A stretch of DNA of 64,000 nucleotides from HNR sp040400085 (GTDB lineage: Bacteria > Actinomycetota > Actinomycetes > Actinomycetales > Microbacteriaceae): positions 1 to 64,000 of the forward strand of contig JBBAQX010000009.1 in assembly GCA_040400085.1 (NCBI GenBank), read 5' to 3'. Numbering within the stretch: the first letter of the stretch is position 1; each line of letters starts with the position of its first letter. The notes below the pieces were generated by a model, which saw only the letters and a list, made by a program, of their open reading frames with translations, was not told the origin of the DNA and did no database searches. This document shows positions 42,391-50,992 of this stretch, piece by piece. A program made the position numbers and the translations under genes.

Positions 42391-43767
42391 TCAATTGCCG
42401 CTTGCTGCTACGAGCGCGTCGTAGTCCGCCCTCGATTGATCAGCGTAGAGCCGAGCCCACTCGGCAATTGCCAGCGGGAAGGTGTCGCTGGCACCGAGAT
42501 ACCCCACGATAAAGGCTCCGTTTGCGCTGCGCGAATGCGCGCGCCCGAGGCAGAACGCGCAGCTTCGCACGTAGTCGAGGAAGCTTTCTGCGCCCATCTT
42601 GTTGATATCGAAAGAAGCGTTTCGATCGCGAAATTGCCGCACGTAAAACCCGAATCCGTCGAGATTGACGTAGCCGAGGAACGGGTCGGAGACCACTTGA
42701 AGGATGCGTTGGTTGGCCGTGACCCGATAGCCAGGGCTGGCAGCCATCTCGGCTTCATCGACACCCTCAGAAGCTATCGAGGGAAGCCCGCCGAATTGGT
42801 TCACCACGGAGTCTGTCGCTTCTTTCACCTGGAGGATGAGCGGCTCGCCTCGCGGTCCGGTGAGCACCGCGATAAAACAGCGTGTACCAACGCTGCCGAC
42901 ACCGACGACCCGACGAGCCAGGTCGGTGGCTGTGTATTGCGAGAGCAGAAGCGAAATATTTGACGGGAGGGTACGGCGGTACCTGAGTAAGACCTCGCTA
43001 ATCTTGTCTTCGATCTCGGGCCCAACGTGCGTCAACACAGGTGGGTTCTCAATTAGACGCCTGGATCCGTCGGTACCAACCTCGGTGATCCGGGAAACAA
43101 CCCGTGCGGAGGTGCGCTTTTCCGCCGCAGCAATCGTGGCCCGTACCAGTTTCTGTGATTTCTTGTTAAACTCGCGGCCGTCCTGAACGACCCTCGCCTG
43201 AAAAAACCGGTCGGTCACATCCTGTTCCAGTGCAGATCGAAGAGAATCCCTATACGCCCGGACAGTCTGCAACGCTGCCTCATTTGCCTCCTGGGCGGTA
43301 TAGCCCCGATCGCGAGCCGCAATCACGACGCTGGTAACAAGGCGCTTCACGTCCCACTCCCAGGGCCCAAAAGCTGCCTCATCAAAGTCGTTCAGATCAA
43401 AAACAAGCGACCGCTCTGGCGACGAAAAAATACCAAAGTTGCTGATATGCGCGTCCCCGCAGAGAACAACACCGGCTCCCGTGGTGGGGGCGGCAGCCAG
43501 GTCGGCGGCCTGAATAGCCGCGGTGCCGCGGTAGAACGCGAAGGGGCTCTGAAGCATCCTCTCGAGACGCAACGGGACAAGATTCGCTAACCGCCCCGCA
43601 TGCTGCTGGTCGAGGATTGCAAGCGGGTCTCGCTCAGCTGGCGGCTCGTATACAGCATGTGCGGACCGAGATAAGGTTGCACGGGCTGCTCGGCCCCGCG
43701 CAACGAGCGCTTCCTGGGAGACGACACGGTCGTGCTCAAAACGTAGAAGACCCGGCGCTGGAATCAT
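42391..43767 (-). CDS. DUF2252 family protein
   Basis: A 458-aa protein recognised by MLQSPFAFYRGTAAIQAADL, VLCGDAHISNFGIFSSPER and FDLNDFDEAAFGPWEWDVKRL, the defining blocks of DUF2252. GDAHxxNFG and DxNDFD resemble the catalytic and metal loops of aminoglycoside-phosphotransferase-like kinases, so a kinase fold is likely but the substrate is unknown. It stands alone and convergent with the lipoprotein gene. Confidence 0.88.
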   Translation of the reverse strand: MIPAPGLLRFEHDRVVSQEALVARGRAARATLSRSAHAVYEPPAERDPLAILDQQHAGRLANLVPLRLERMLQSPFAFYRGTAAIQAADLAAAPTTGAGVVLCGDAHISNFGIFSSPERSLVFDLNDFDEAAFGPWEWDVKRLVTSVVIAARDRGYTAQEANEAALQTVRAYRDSLRSALEQDVTDRFFQARVVQDGREFNKKSQKLVRATIAAAEKRTSARVVSRITEVGTDGSRRLIENPPVLTHVGPEIEDKISEVLLRYRRTLPSNISLLLSQYTATDLARRVVGVGSVGTRCFIAVLTGPRGEPLILQVKEATDSVVNQFGGLPSIASEGVDEAEMAASPGYRVTANQRILQVVSDPFLGYVNLDGFGFYVRQFRDRNASFDINKMGAESFLDYVRSCAFCLGRAHSRSANGAFIVGYLGASDTFPLAIAEWARLYADQSRADYDALVAASGN

Positions 43768-44028
43768 GGCATATCCGATCTGTCAACGGAGTAACAATTG
43801 CAACTGTAGCGCACCGGGAACCATGTTGGCCGAAATGCCGTTTTTATCTGCGCAGTTTATGAGGGTTAGGGCAATCTGATCGGCGTAATAGCCTCACAGG
43901 GACTATTCTTGTGCCTGACGGTAAAGCTGAACCACGGCATCCGTGCCAATTGAATTTTGCCAGCGTGCTCGACACTATTCCGCGGTGCTACGATAAGCCT
44001 CTAGCCAAAGTATTTGAGGAGTGCAGAC

Positions 44029-45651
44029 ATGACTTCAGCGAGGACACGGTGGTTCGGCTTAGTCTTCATCAGCATCGCGGTTGCCCTGATCATCGTTGAT
44101 TCGACAATTGTCAATGTCGCTATCCCCTCGATCGTTGAAGATCTCAAGATCACGTCGACCCAGGTCCAGTGGGTCCAGGAATCGTACACGCTGGTTTTTG
44201 CGGCTCTCCTGCTTGTTTTTGGCTCGCTTGCCGATCGATTCGGACGCAGGCGGATGCTCGTCATCGGCGTCTCCATCTTTGCCGTAGCATCCGTTTTCGC
44301 GGCCCTTTCACCTACCGGTGACCTGCTGATCGCCTCGCGCGTTGTGCAGGGTGTCGGTGGCGCCATGGTCTTGCCAACAACGCTCTCGCTCATCAACGCA
44401 ACTTTCCGCGGCAAGGAGCGGGCACTCGCCTTTGCTGTATGGGGTTCAACCATCGGAGGAATGACCGCCGTCGGACCGCTCCTCGGGGGCTGGCTCACCA
44501 CCTACTTCTCGTGGCGATGGGCCTTTGGCATCAACATCCCCCTTGGCATTATCGTGATCGTCGGTGTGCTGCTGACGGTGAAGGAGTCGAAGGCGACCGG
44601 GCCTGTCCAAAAGATCGACGCGGTAAGCGCTGTTCTCTCGGTATTCATGAGCGCGACGCTCGTCTTTGGCCTTATCGAGGGCCGTACTTACGGCTGGTGG
44701 AACGTAGAAAAGCCTTTCGCTGTCGGAAACTGGACCTGGCCGTTTGACGTTTCTCCTATCCCGTTTGCCTTTGCGATCAGCCTGGTGTCAGGCATCCTCT
44801 TCGTGTTCTGGGGTCGACGACGGATGCGGTTGGGCCTGAGCACGCTGCTCCCGTTCGACCTCTTCCGTATCCCGTCGTTCCGCAACGGTAATATCGCCGC
44901 GATGATCGTGAGCCTGGGCGAGTTCGGTATCATCCTGTCACTGCCACTGTGGCTGCAAAATGTGATCGGTTACGATGCGTTGCAGACCGGTTTTGTTCTA
45001 CTGGCGCTGGCAATCGGATCGTTCGTGGCAAGCGGTTTCGCCGGAGCATTCGGCAATAAGGTTGCCCCTGTCGTTATCGTTCGGATCGGGCTTGCAGCAG
45101 AGATAGTCGGCGTCGCAGGCCTCGCTGTCGTGATTAGTCCGTCGAGTACCTGGGCTAACCTCGTTCCGTTCCTCTTCGTCTATGGCTTCGGTGTTGGTCT
45201 GGCTACGGCGCAGCTGACCGGGGTCGTGCTGAAGGATGTTCCGATCCAGCAGAGCGGTCAGGGGTCAGGCGCCCAAAGCACGTCTCGTCAATTTGGTTCC
45301 GCGCTTGGTATTGCAATTCTGGGAACGGTTCTCTTTACCAGCACCTCGATTGGGTTGGATGCACGGCTCACCGATCTTGGCGTGCCCGAGGCCGAACGAG
45401 CAACCGTTGTCGACGAGGTTGTCACCAGCGCAGGCTCTGCGATTATCGGGCTGAAGGCTAACCCACAGACCGAACAGGCGGCGACGGCAGCCGCGGATGC
45501 ATTCACCCAGGGAACAAAATTTGCTGCGTTCACAGCGGCAGGATTCCTCTGCATTGGATTCGCCGCGACACTGTCATTGGGTTCGGGAAGTCGGCGCAAG
45601 CCAGGCGAAGAGGATCCGGAGACCGCCGAGACCGCCGAGACCCCCCGATGA
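44029..45651 (+). CDS. MFS drug exporter, DHA2 (14-helix) family
   Basis: The 540-aa membrane protein starts at ATG 44029 with TTGAGGAG six bases upstream. It has family motif D1 (ALIIVDSTIVNVAIPSI), motif A (GSLADRFGRRRML) and motif C region (GGMTAVGPLLGGWL). A proton-driven exporter of drugs or toxic metabolites is expected. Its stop overlaps the TrkH-like start by four bases, tying drug export and potassium uptake into one operon. The C-terminal tail is Glu/Thr-repetitive (TAETAETPR). Confidence 0.9.
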   Translation: MTSARTRWFGLVFISIAVALIIVDSTIVNVAIPSIVEDLKITSTQVQWVQESYTLVFAALLLVFGSLADRFGRRRMLVIGVSIFAVASVFAALSPTGDLLIASRVVQGVGGAMVLPTTLSLINATFRGKERALAFAVWGSTIGGMTAVGPLLGGWLTTYFSWRWAFGINIPLGIIVIVGVLLTVKESKATGPVQKIDAVSAVLSVFMSATLVFGLIEGRTYGWWNVEKPFAVGNWTWPFDVSPIPFAFAISLVSGILFVFWGRRRMRLGLSTLLPFDLFRIPSFRNGNIAAMIVSLGEFGIILSLPLWLQNVIGYDALQTGFVLLALAIGSFVASGFAGAFGNKVAPVVIVRIGLAAEIVGVAGLAVVISPSSTWANLVPFLFVYGFGVGLATAQLTGVVLKDVPIQQSGQGSGAQSTSRQFGSALGIAILGTVLFTSTSIGLDARLTDLGVPEAERATVVDEVVTSAGSAIIGLKANPQTEQAATAAADAFTQGTKFAAFTAAGFLCIGFAATLSLGSGSRRKPGEEDPETAETAETPR

Positions 45652-46988
45652 AGACACGAGCATTTAGTCAGCAGAGACCGGCGAGATCGGTTTTCTTTGG
45701 CTTCTTGTTGGTAGACGCGTTAGGAGTCATTGCGTTATTGCTGCCTATCTCACGAACGAACCCCGAGGGCGTCCCATTCATGGATGCACTTTTTACCTCG
45801 ACTTCGGCGCTGTGTCTAACAGGACTTGTCGTTGTCGATACTCCGGAATACTGGACGACATTCGGTCACGCCGTCATTCTTGCCTTGATTCAGATCGGTG
45901 GTCTCGGGGTGATGGTATTCGCCTCGGTCTTGGGATTGACCGTAATCCGACGGCTATCCCTCCGCTCTAAGCTCACCGCGGCGGTCGAAGCCAAATCATT
46001 CGGTCTCGATAATATCCGCCAACTTATTCTCAGCATCATCAAGATCTCATTCACGGTCGAAGGAGTTGTCGCGCTGATACTGTTCGCGCAGTTTACCCTC
46101 ACCTACGGGAAATCTGTGGGTGAGGCGCTGTGGTTATCGGTATTTCACGCGATATCGGCGTTCAATAATGCGGGCTTCTCGCTCTTCAGCGACAGCCTGA
46201 TGCAATACGTTAGCGACCCCGTGATAAGCATTGCCATCGCTGCAGCAATTATTATCGGCGGCCTAGGGTTCCCCGTGATTATGCAATTGCGTAAGCATCT
46301 CAGGAGACCACTGCGCTGGTCAATGAACACCCGAATCGTGCTGGTCGGCACGGTTGCGCTTGTCGTGTTGGGCACCGTATTCATCACGGTCACGGAGTGG
46401 AATAACTCGAAGACTCTTGGCAGTTTGGACTGGCCCTCCAAAGTGCTTGCCGGTTTTTTCCAATCGGTGCAAACAAGGACCGCAGGTTTTAACAGCGTGG
46501 ATATTGGCTCGATGCACAGTACCACTTGGCTCGGGATGGACATCATGATGTTCATCGGCGGAGGGCCCGCGGGAACAGCTGGTGGAATCAAGATCACGAC
46601 CTTCGCCGTGCTGTTCTTCATCATCGTTTCCGAGTTGAAAGCAGAAAACGCGGTCAATATTTTCGGGAAAAGACTTTCCCGCGCTGTTCATCGTCAGGCG
46701 ATCAGCGTCGCGCTATTGTCTGTGGCCCTGGTCGGCGGCAGCGTATTTATTTTGATGATAATTACCGATTTCTCCCTTGACCAGCTGCTCTTCGAGTGCA
46801 TTTCTGCTTTTAGCACCGTCGGACTGTCTACCGGAATTACGGCAGACATCCCACGTGCAGGGCAGCTGGTATTGATTTTCCTGATGTTCATCGGCCGCAT
46901 CGGGCCAATCATTTTTGCGACGGCGCTCGCATTGAAGAACAGAAAACTCCTCTACGAACTTCCGAAAGAAAGGCCAATCATTGGTTAA
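45648..46988 (+). CDS. TrkH/KtrB family potassium uptake channel subunit
   Basis: A 446-aa membrane protein with the four pseudo-repeats. Selectivity loops are visible as TSTSALCLTGLVVVDTP, ISAFNNAGFSLFSD, VQTRTAGFNSVD and FSTVGLSTGITAD. It forms the K+-conducting dimer in the membrane. Length and loops fit KtrB. It is followed, with an eight-base overlap, by the TrkA/KtrA-like gating subunit. Confidence 0.93.
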   Translation: MKTRAFSQQRPARSVFFGFLLVDALGVIALLLPISRTNPEGVPFMDALFTSTSALCLTGLVVVDTPEYWTTFGHAVILALIQIGGLGVMVFASVLGLTVIRRLSLRSKLTAAVEAKSFGLDNIRQLILSIIKISFTVEGVVALILFAQFTLTYGKSVGEALWLSVFHAISAFNNAGFSLFSDSLMQYVSDPVISIAIAAAIIIGGLGFPVIMQLRKHLRRPLRWSMNTRIVLVGTVALVVLGTVFITVTEWNNSKTLGSLDWPSKVLAGFFQSVQTRTAGFNSVDIGSMHSTTWLGMDIMMFIGGGPAGTAGGIKITTFAVLFFIIVSELKAENAVNIFGKRLSRAVHRQAISVALLSVALVGGSVFILMIITDFSLDQLLFECISAFSTVGLSTGITADIPRAGQLVLIFLMFIGRIGPIIFATALALKNRKLLYELPKERPIIG

Positions 46989-47679
46989 TTACAAACTCTT
47001 TGGCGGAACAAATCCTGCAACGGCAGCCTCGACGGACTCCGTTGCTGTTATCGGGCTCGGCCGTTTCGGGCAATCGATCGCCCTCGAACTTATGGCAAAC
47101 GGTACCGATGTCTTAGGGATCGACAGCAGCGAGGAAATCATTCAGCGACTCAACGGCCAGTTGACCCATGCGGTGACCGCTGATGCCACAAACCAGGAAG
47201 TCCTTCAGCAGCTTTCCATACCGGAGTTTGACCGGGTAGTGGTTGCAATCGGCGACAATATCGAGGCAAGTATCCTCGTAACGTCACTCTTACTCCGATT
47301 CAACGTCCCACAGATTTGGACCAAAGCCGTCAACGAACAACACGGCCTGATTTTGGAACAGCTTGGCGTCGAACATGTGGTTTATCCTGAGAAGGATATG
47401 GGTACACGAGTGGCCCACCTTCTTCGAGGAAGCATGGAAGATTACATCGACGTCGGTGCCGACTTTGCCGTCGTGAAGACGCCGGTTCCTCAGGAAATCA
47501 CCGGATCATCGCTATCCGATCTGAAAATCATGACGCGATACGGCATCATGATCATTGCTGTCAAAAGGGAATCGTCCCCGTGGGTCTACACCACCCCTGA
47601 AACCGTGCTCGAAAAAACCGATATTGTTCTCGCATCGGGACCTATCCGCAAGGTAGAAAAATTTAGCCAGACACAATAA
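46981..47679 (+). CDS. TrkA/KtrA family potassium channel regulatory subunit
   Basis: A 232-aa cytosolic protein. RCK_N Rossmann GLGRFGQSIALELMANGTDVLGID binds nucleotide; RCK_C follows at about 150-230. It gates the TrkH/KtrB subunit encoded just before. The TTG start overlaps the upstream stop; no ATG is available nearby. Confidence 0.93.
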   Translation: MVNYKLFGGTNPATAASTDSVAVIGLGRFGQSIALELMANGTDVLGIDSSEEIIQRLNGQLTHAVTADATNQEVLQQLSIPEFDRVVVAIGDNIEASILVTSLLLRFNVPQIWTKAVNEQHGLILEQLGVEHVVYPEKDMGTRVAHLLRGSMEDYIDVGADFAVVKTPVPQEITGSSLSDLKIMTRYGIMIIAVKRESSPWVYTTPETVLEKTDIVLASGPIRKVEKFSQTQ

Positions 47680-47716
47680 GGCATTCGCTCAGGGCGTTAC
47701 CCTTATCGTATTGAGT

Positions 47717-48889
47717 ATGGGACACGACACGGCACACCCCGCCCGAATCATCAGACGTCCGTCAATTGACCTGGCTGTTGACATCGGTTTCGCGATCCTG
47801 CTGCTGGTGTGCGCGCTGCGTTACTTCAGCTACCACTCGTTTGTGGATAACGGGGCTGCGGTTTTGCTGCTCGCGATCGGAGCTGGGCTCAGCTACGCCG
47901 CCGCCGTGATTGGTCCTCGCGGCACCGCTGGTCTCCGCGAGAAGATTGGGCTCTTAGCAGCGACAGCCTTCTGGCTCCCGCTCGTCGTGATAGCACCCTC
48001 GTTTGGCTGGTGTGCGTTCGCGCTCTTCTTTGCAGTGCACCGCGTACTCCGCGGGAAGGCCGCGTTCATCATCTCTGGGCTGATCGTTCTCGCTGTCAGC
48101 GTAGGTCTCTATGTCATGTCTTCCGGAGCAGATTTCGGCCTCGTGCTTGGACCGTTCTTCGGGGGCCTCGTTCTTTCTTCTGCATACGCTGCCCTCGACC
48201 GGGCATTTTCCGAGCAGCAGTCTCTCATCTCTGAACTCATAGAGACGAGGGAACAACTCGCGCGCTCCGAACGAGAAGCCGGGGCTCTGGCGGAGAGAGG
48301 ACGCGTCGCCAGCGAACTGCACGATACTGTCGTGCAACGCACGGCCAGTACCCTTTTCTTGCTCGAATCGGACGATATGCGACCGGGAGGCTCCTCGCCG
48401 CAGGTCAGCGAGGCGAGGGAATCCCTTCGTGATGCGCTCATCGAAACCCGCAGGCTTCTGCACGGCCTAGCTGATCCCCGCGAAACTGCTGCATCGCTTA
48501 CCTCCGTGCTTGAGGCTCAGGCAATTGCCGGCGGCGCAACGTTTTCCTGTGTCGGAAACGAACGCAACGCGCCCGAAATGGTCATCCATACCCTGCAACG
48601 AGTCGTCCAGGAGGCTATTCTCAACGCGAAGAAACATTCGGGTGCCGATGATATGCGGGTCACCCTCACCTACTTCGCGGACACAATCGGGGTAGATATC
48701 GCCGATAATGGCAGCGGATTTATTGGTTCCCCCGAACAGTCGAACAGCACAGGTACCGGGTTCGGTATCCGCGCAATGACCTGGCGTATCAACAATCTAG
48801 GCGGCGAGCTGACCATTGAATCTCAGCCGGGGCACGGAACCGTCGTCGCCGCCGTCGTGCCGTTCCCACGGGAAAGCGAACCCTCATGA
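47717..48889 (+). CDS. Two-component sensor histidine kinase (HisKA_3)
   Basis: The 390-aa protein starts at ATG 47717 (the frame opens at TTG 47711). Four to five membrane helices fill residues about 15-160. A coiled linker leads to ERGRVASELHDTVVQRTAS with the phospho-accepting His near 202, and an HATPase domain with NAKKHSGA, DNGSGF and GTGFGIRAM. It is paired with the response regulator encoded four bases overlapping. It follows trkA by 37 bases and may regulate the preceding K+/export genes. Confidence 0.9.
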   Translation: MGHDTAHPARIIRRPSIDLAVDIGFAILLLVCALRYFSYHSFVDNGAAVLLLAIGAGLSYAAAVIGPRGTAGLREKIGLLAATAFWLPLVVIAPSFGWCAFALFFAVHRVLRGKAAFIISGLIVLAVSVGLYVMSSGADFGLVLGPFFGGLVLSSAYAALDRAFSEQQSLISELIETREQLARSEREAGALAERGRVASELHDTVVQRTASTLFLLESDDMRPGGSSPQVSEARESLRDALIETRRLLHGLADPRETAASLTSVLEAQAIAGGATFSCVGNERNAPEMVIHTLQRVVQEAILNAKKHSGADDMRVTLTYFADTIGVDIADNGSGFIGSPEQSNSTGTGFGIRAMTWRINNLGGELTIESQPGHGTVVAAVVPFPRESEPS

Positions 48890-49512
48890 TCCGGATTATG
48901 CTCGTTGATGACCACCCACTCCTCCGGCACGGCGTTCGTTCGGTACTTGAGACCCAGCCCGACTTCGACGTTGTCGCGGAGGCTGGCGGCTTAGACGAAG
49001 CGGAGCACCTTGCGATTGCCCAGCAGATAGATGTGGCCCTCGTCGACCTCGACCTCGGAGCGAACCTGCCCAACGGGGTTGAGGTGACGCGGGGCATCCG
49101 TCAAGCGAACCCTCACGCGCAGGTTCTTATCTTCACCGCTTTCGATTCGGATGCCGATATTATTCGAGCGATGGATGCCGGGGCAACCGGTTATCTCGTG
49201 AAGGATAGCCAGTCTGCCGAGCTATTCCGCGCGATCCGCGCCGCCGCTAGCGGGGATCAGACCCTAGACGTCCGTATTGGAGCCCGGCTGCAGGAGCGGA
49301 GCGAAAACCCCGACAATACACTCACTGCCCGCGAGCTAGACGTGCTGATGCTCGCAGCAACCGGGCTGTCCAATAGGGACCTTGCGCGCGAACTTTTTGT
49401 CAGCCAGGCAACGGTGAAGACACATCTCCACCACGCGTTTACGAAACTTGGAGTAGACAATAGACAGGCAGCAATCGCCGCGGCCGTCAAACGGGGTCTG
49501 ATCCGGCTCTGA
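48886..49512 (+). CDS. Response regulator, NarL/LuxR family
   Basis: A 208-aa protein with a receiver domain (LVDDHPLLRHGV; phospho-acceptor Asp in ALVDLDLG; LVKDSQSAELFRAIRAA) and a LuxR-type helix-turn-helix (LTARELDVLMLAATGLSNRDLARELFVSQATVKTHLHHAFTKLGV). It is phosphorylated by the kinase encoded upstream, whose stop it overlaps (ATGA). Confidence 0.93.
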   Translation: MIRIMLVDDHPLLRHGVRSVLETQPDFDVVAEAGGLDEAEHLAIAQQIDVALVDLDLGANLPNGVEVTRGIRQANPHAQVLIFTAFDSDADIIRAMDAGATGYLVKDSQSAELFRAIRAAASGDQTLDVRIGARLQERSENPDNTLTARELDVLMLAATGLSNRDLARELFVSQATVKTHLHHAFTKLGVDNRQAAIAAAVKRGLIRL

Positions 49513-49533
49513 GCGTTCTCCTCATGGGCCAGT

Positions 49534-49554
49534 AAGTCTCAACCGATCGGTTGA
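49534..49554. promoter_or_regulatory. Perfect 16-bp palindrome after response regulator gene
   Basis: TCAACCGATCGGTTGA (49539-49554) is fully self-complementary. It is preceded by AAGTC, and AAGTCTCAACC recurs at 52584-52594 just after the ABC-F stop. It could be an operator for the surface-protein gene 98 bases downstream, or a short terminator stem without a T-run. Confidence 0.45.
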
Positions 49555-49651
49555 TGTGCCATATCTGAGCAATCTGTAGCGTTGATCATGCTTACCTGAG
49601 ATCTATTAGATCGCGGTAATCTCAACCTCTTTTCAGACAAGGAACTTATTC

Positions 49652-50800
49652 ATGAGAGATCGCATCTCGAATTCGCGCGCCCCCCTCTTCGTCGCATCGG
49701 CGTTGACCGCTGCAACTATCGGATTATTGCCTACGGGGGCAGCTTTTGCCACCGTTGCCACCGTTGATGCCGTTGCCTCCACGGTTATCACCCCGGCAGC
49801 TGAGACGCCCTCGGCCGTCCTCGCCGCAACCCCCTGGGAAACCACCAGCGCCAAAGACCAAACAGGCGCCAACATCCCCCTCACCGACGCCAACGTATCC
49901 AACTACGCCGGATGGGCCTACTACAACACCAACGGCACCTTCGCCATCTACAACACCGACGACACCCCAAAAATCAAAGGTGACTGGTCAGTCACCCCCG
50001 ACGGCTCCAGCCGCACCCTCGTCGCCAAAGACAACGCCGGAAACACCCTCTTCACCCGCGTCGTCCCCATCACCGTACTCACCAACACAAACTTCACGTA
50101 CCGCGTCTACCCCACCGCTGGCAACACCGCCGTCTACTACGACATCATCCACACCCCCACCACCCACGCGGAACCCGTGATCTCCCCCTCGGCCGTCCTC
50201 GCCGCAACCCCCTGGGAAACCACCAGCGCCAAAGACCAAACAGGCGCCAACATCCCCCTCACCGACGCCAACGTATCCAACTACGCCGGATGGGCCTACT
50301 ACAACACCAACGGCACCTTCGCCATCTACAACACCGACGACACCCCAAAAATCAAAGGTGACTGGTCAGTCACCCCCGACGGCTCCAGCCGCACCCTCGT
50401 CGCCAAAGACAACGCCGGAAACACCCTCTTCACCCGCGTCGTCCCCATCACCGTACTCACCAACACAAACTTCACGTACCGCGTCTACCCCACCGCCGGC
50501 AACACCGCCGTCTACTACGACATCATCCACACCCCCACCACCCATCCAGAACCGTCTGCGCCAATCGACCCAGACCCTACCGACCCTACCGATCCCACAG
50601 ATCCTAAGCCCATCCCAACAGACAACGGCTCGGGTACACAGCCAGCACCGGCAACCAACACCGGTTCCGCAGGCTCACTCGCCCAGACAGGCGCCGAGGC
50701 TCCGTCCATCGGCCTTATCCTGGGCAGCATCGCCACGCTCCTCGGAGGCGCGGCTCTGATGTTCCGCCGCCTCACAGGTCGCTCCGGTAACGCGGGCTAG
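49652..50800 (+). CDS. Sortase-anchored surface protein with two near-identical DUF4822-like repeats
   Basis: A 382-aa secreted protein. The signal peptide ends near residue 35. Two copies of a domain of about 118 residues follow (LAATPWETTSAKDQTGANIP... GWAYYNTNGTFAIYNTDD... YRVYPTAGNTAVYYDIIHTP), which I recognise as DUF4822. A linker (DPDPTDPTDPTDPKP) leads to the sorting signal LAQTG, a hydrophobic helix and an Arg-rich tail. The repeats are nearly identical in DNA, with extreme use of C-ending codons. A strong terminator follows. Role at the cell surface is unknown. Confidence 0.85.
   Translation: MRDRISNSRAPLFVASALTAATIGLLPTGAAFATVATVDAVASTVITPAAETPSAVLAATPWETTSAKDQTGANIPLTDANVSNYAGWAYYNTNGTFAIYNTDDTPKIKGDWSVTPDGSSRTLVAKDNAGNTLFTRVVPITVLTNTNFTYRVYPTAGNTAVYYDIIHTPTTHAEPVISPSAVLAATPWETTSAKDQTGANIPLTDANVSNYAGWAYYNTNGTFAIYNTDDTPKIKGDWSVTPDGSSRTLVAKDNAGNTLFTRVVPITVLTNTNFTYRVYPTAGNTAVYYDIIHTPTTHPEPSAPIDPDPTDPTDPTDPKPIPTDNGSGTQPAPATNTGSAGSLAQTGAEAPSIGLILGSIATLLGGAALMFRRLTGRSGNAG
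49811..50544 (+). repeat. 378-bp in-frame tandem duplication in surface protein
   Basis: The second copy begins 378 bases (126 codons) after the first, at 50189. Over about 350 aligned bases the only difference I found is at 50110/50488 region (GCTGGC versus GCCGGC). Such identity points to a recent duplication or ongoing gene conversion. Confidence 0.85.
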
Positions 50801-50809
50801 CAGAAAACT

Positions 50810-50868
50810 ATTTGTTACGTTTTGTGGGTGCCACTATCTCGGCACCCACAATTCGTAACAAATTTTTT
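50810..50868 (+). terminator. Strong intrinsic terminator after surface-protein gene
   Basis: ATTTGTTACG (50810-50819) pairs with 50854-50863 and TTGTGGGTGCC (50822-50832) pairs with 50841-50851, giving 21 paired bases around a two-base bulge and an eight-base loop. A run of T follows (50863-50868). Confidence 0.9.
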
Positions 50869-50992
50869 GGTTAACGCTCTCTAACCGGCTGAATCAGGGC
50901 AGCGGGCTGTCCCCTCACGGGTAAGATTGGACCTTTCCCGCTAGACTCACGGGCGTGCCGCAAACGCATGATCCCGAAAGGACCACAACAGA

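Noticed and set aside
49652..50800. Assembly artefact duplicating the surface-protein repeat
   Set aside because: Not excluded by sequence alone, but the flanking joints differ (AEPVISP versus PEPSAPI) and the frame is intact, so a true in-frame duplication is favoured.
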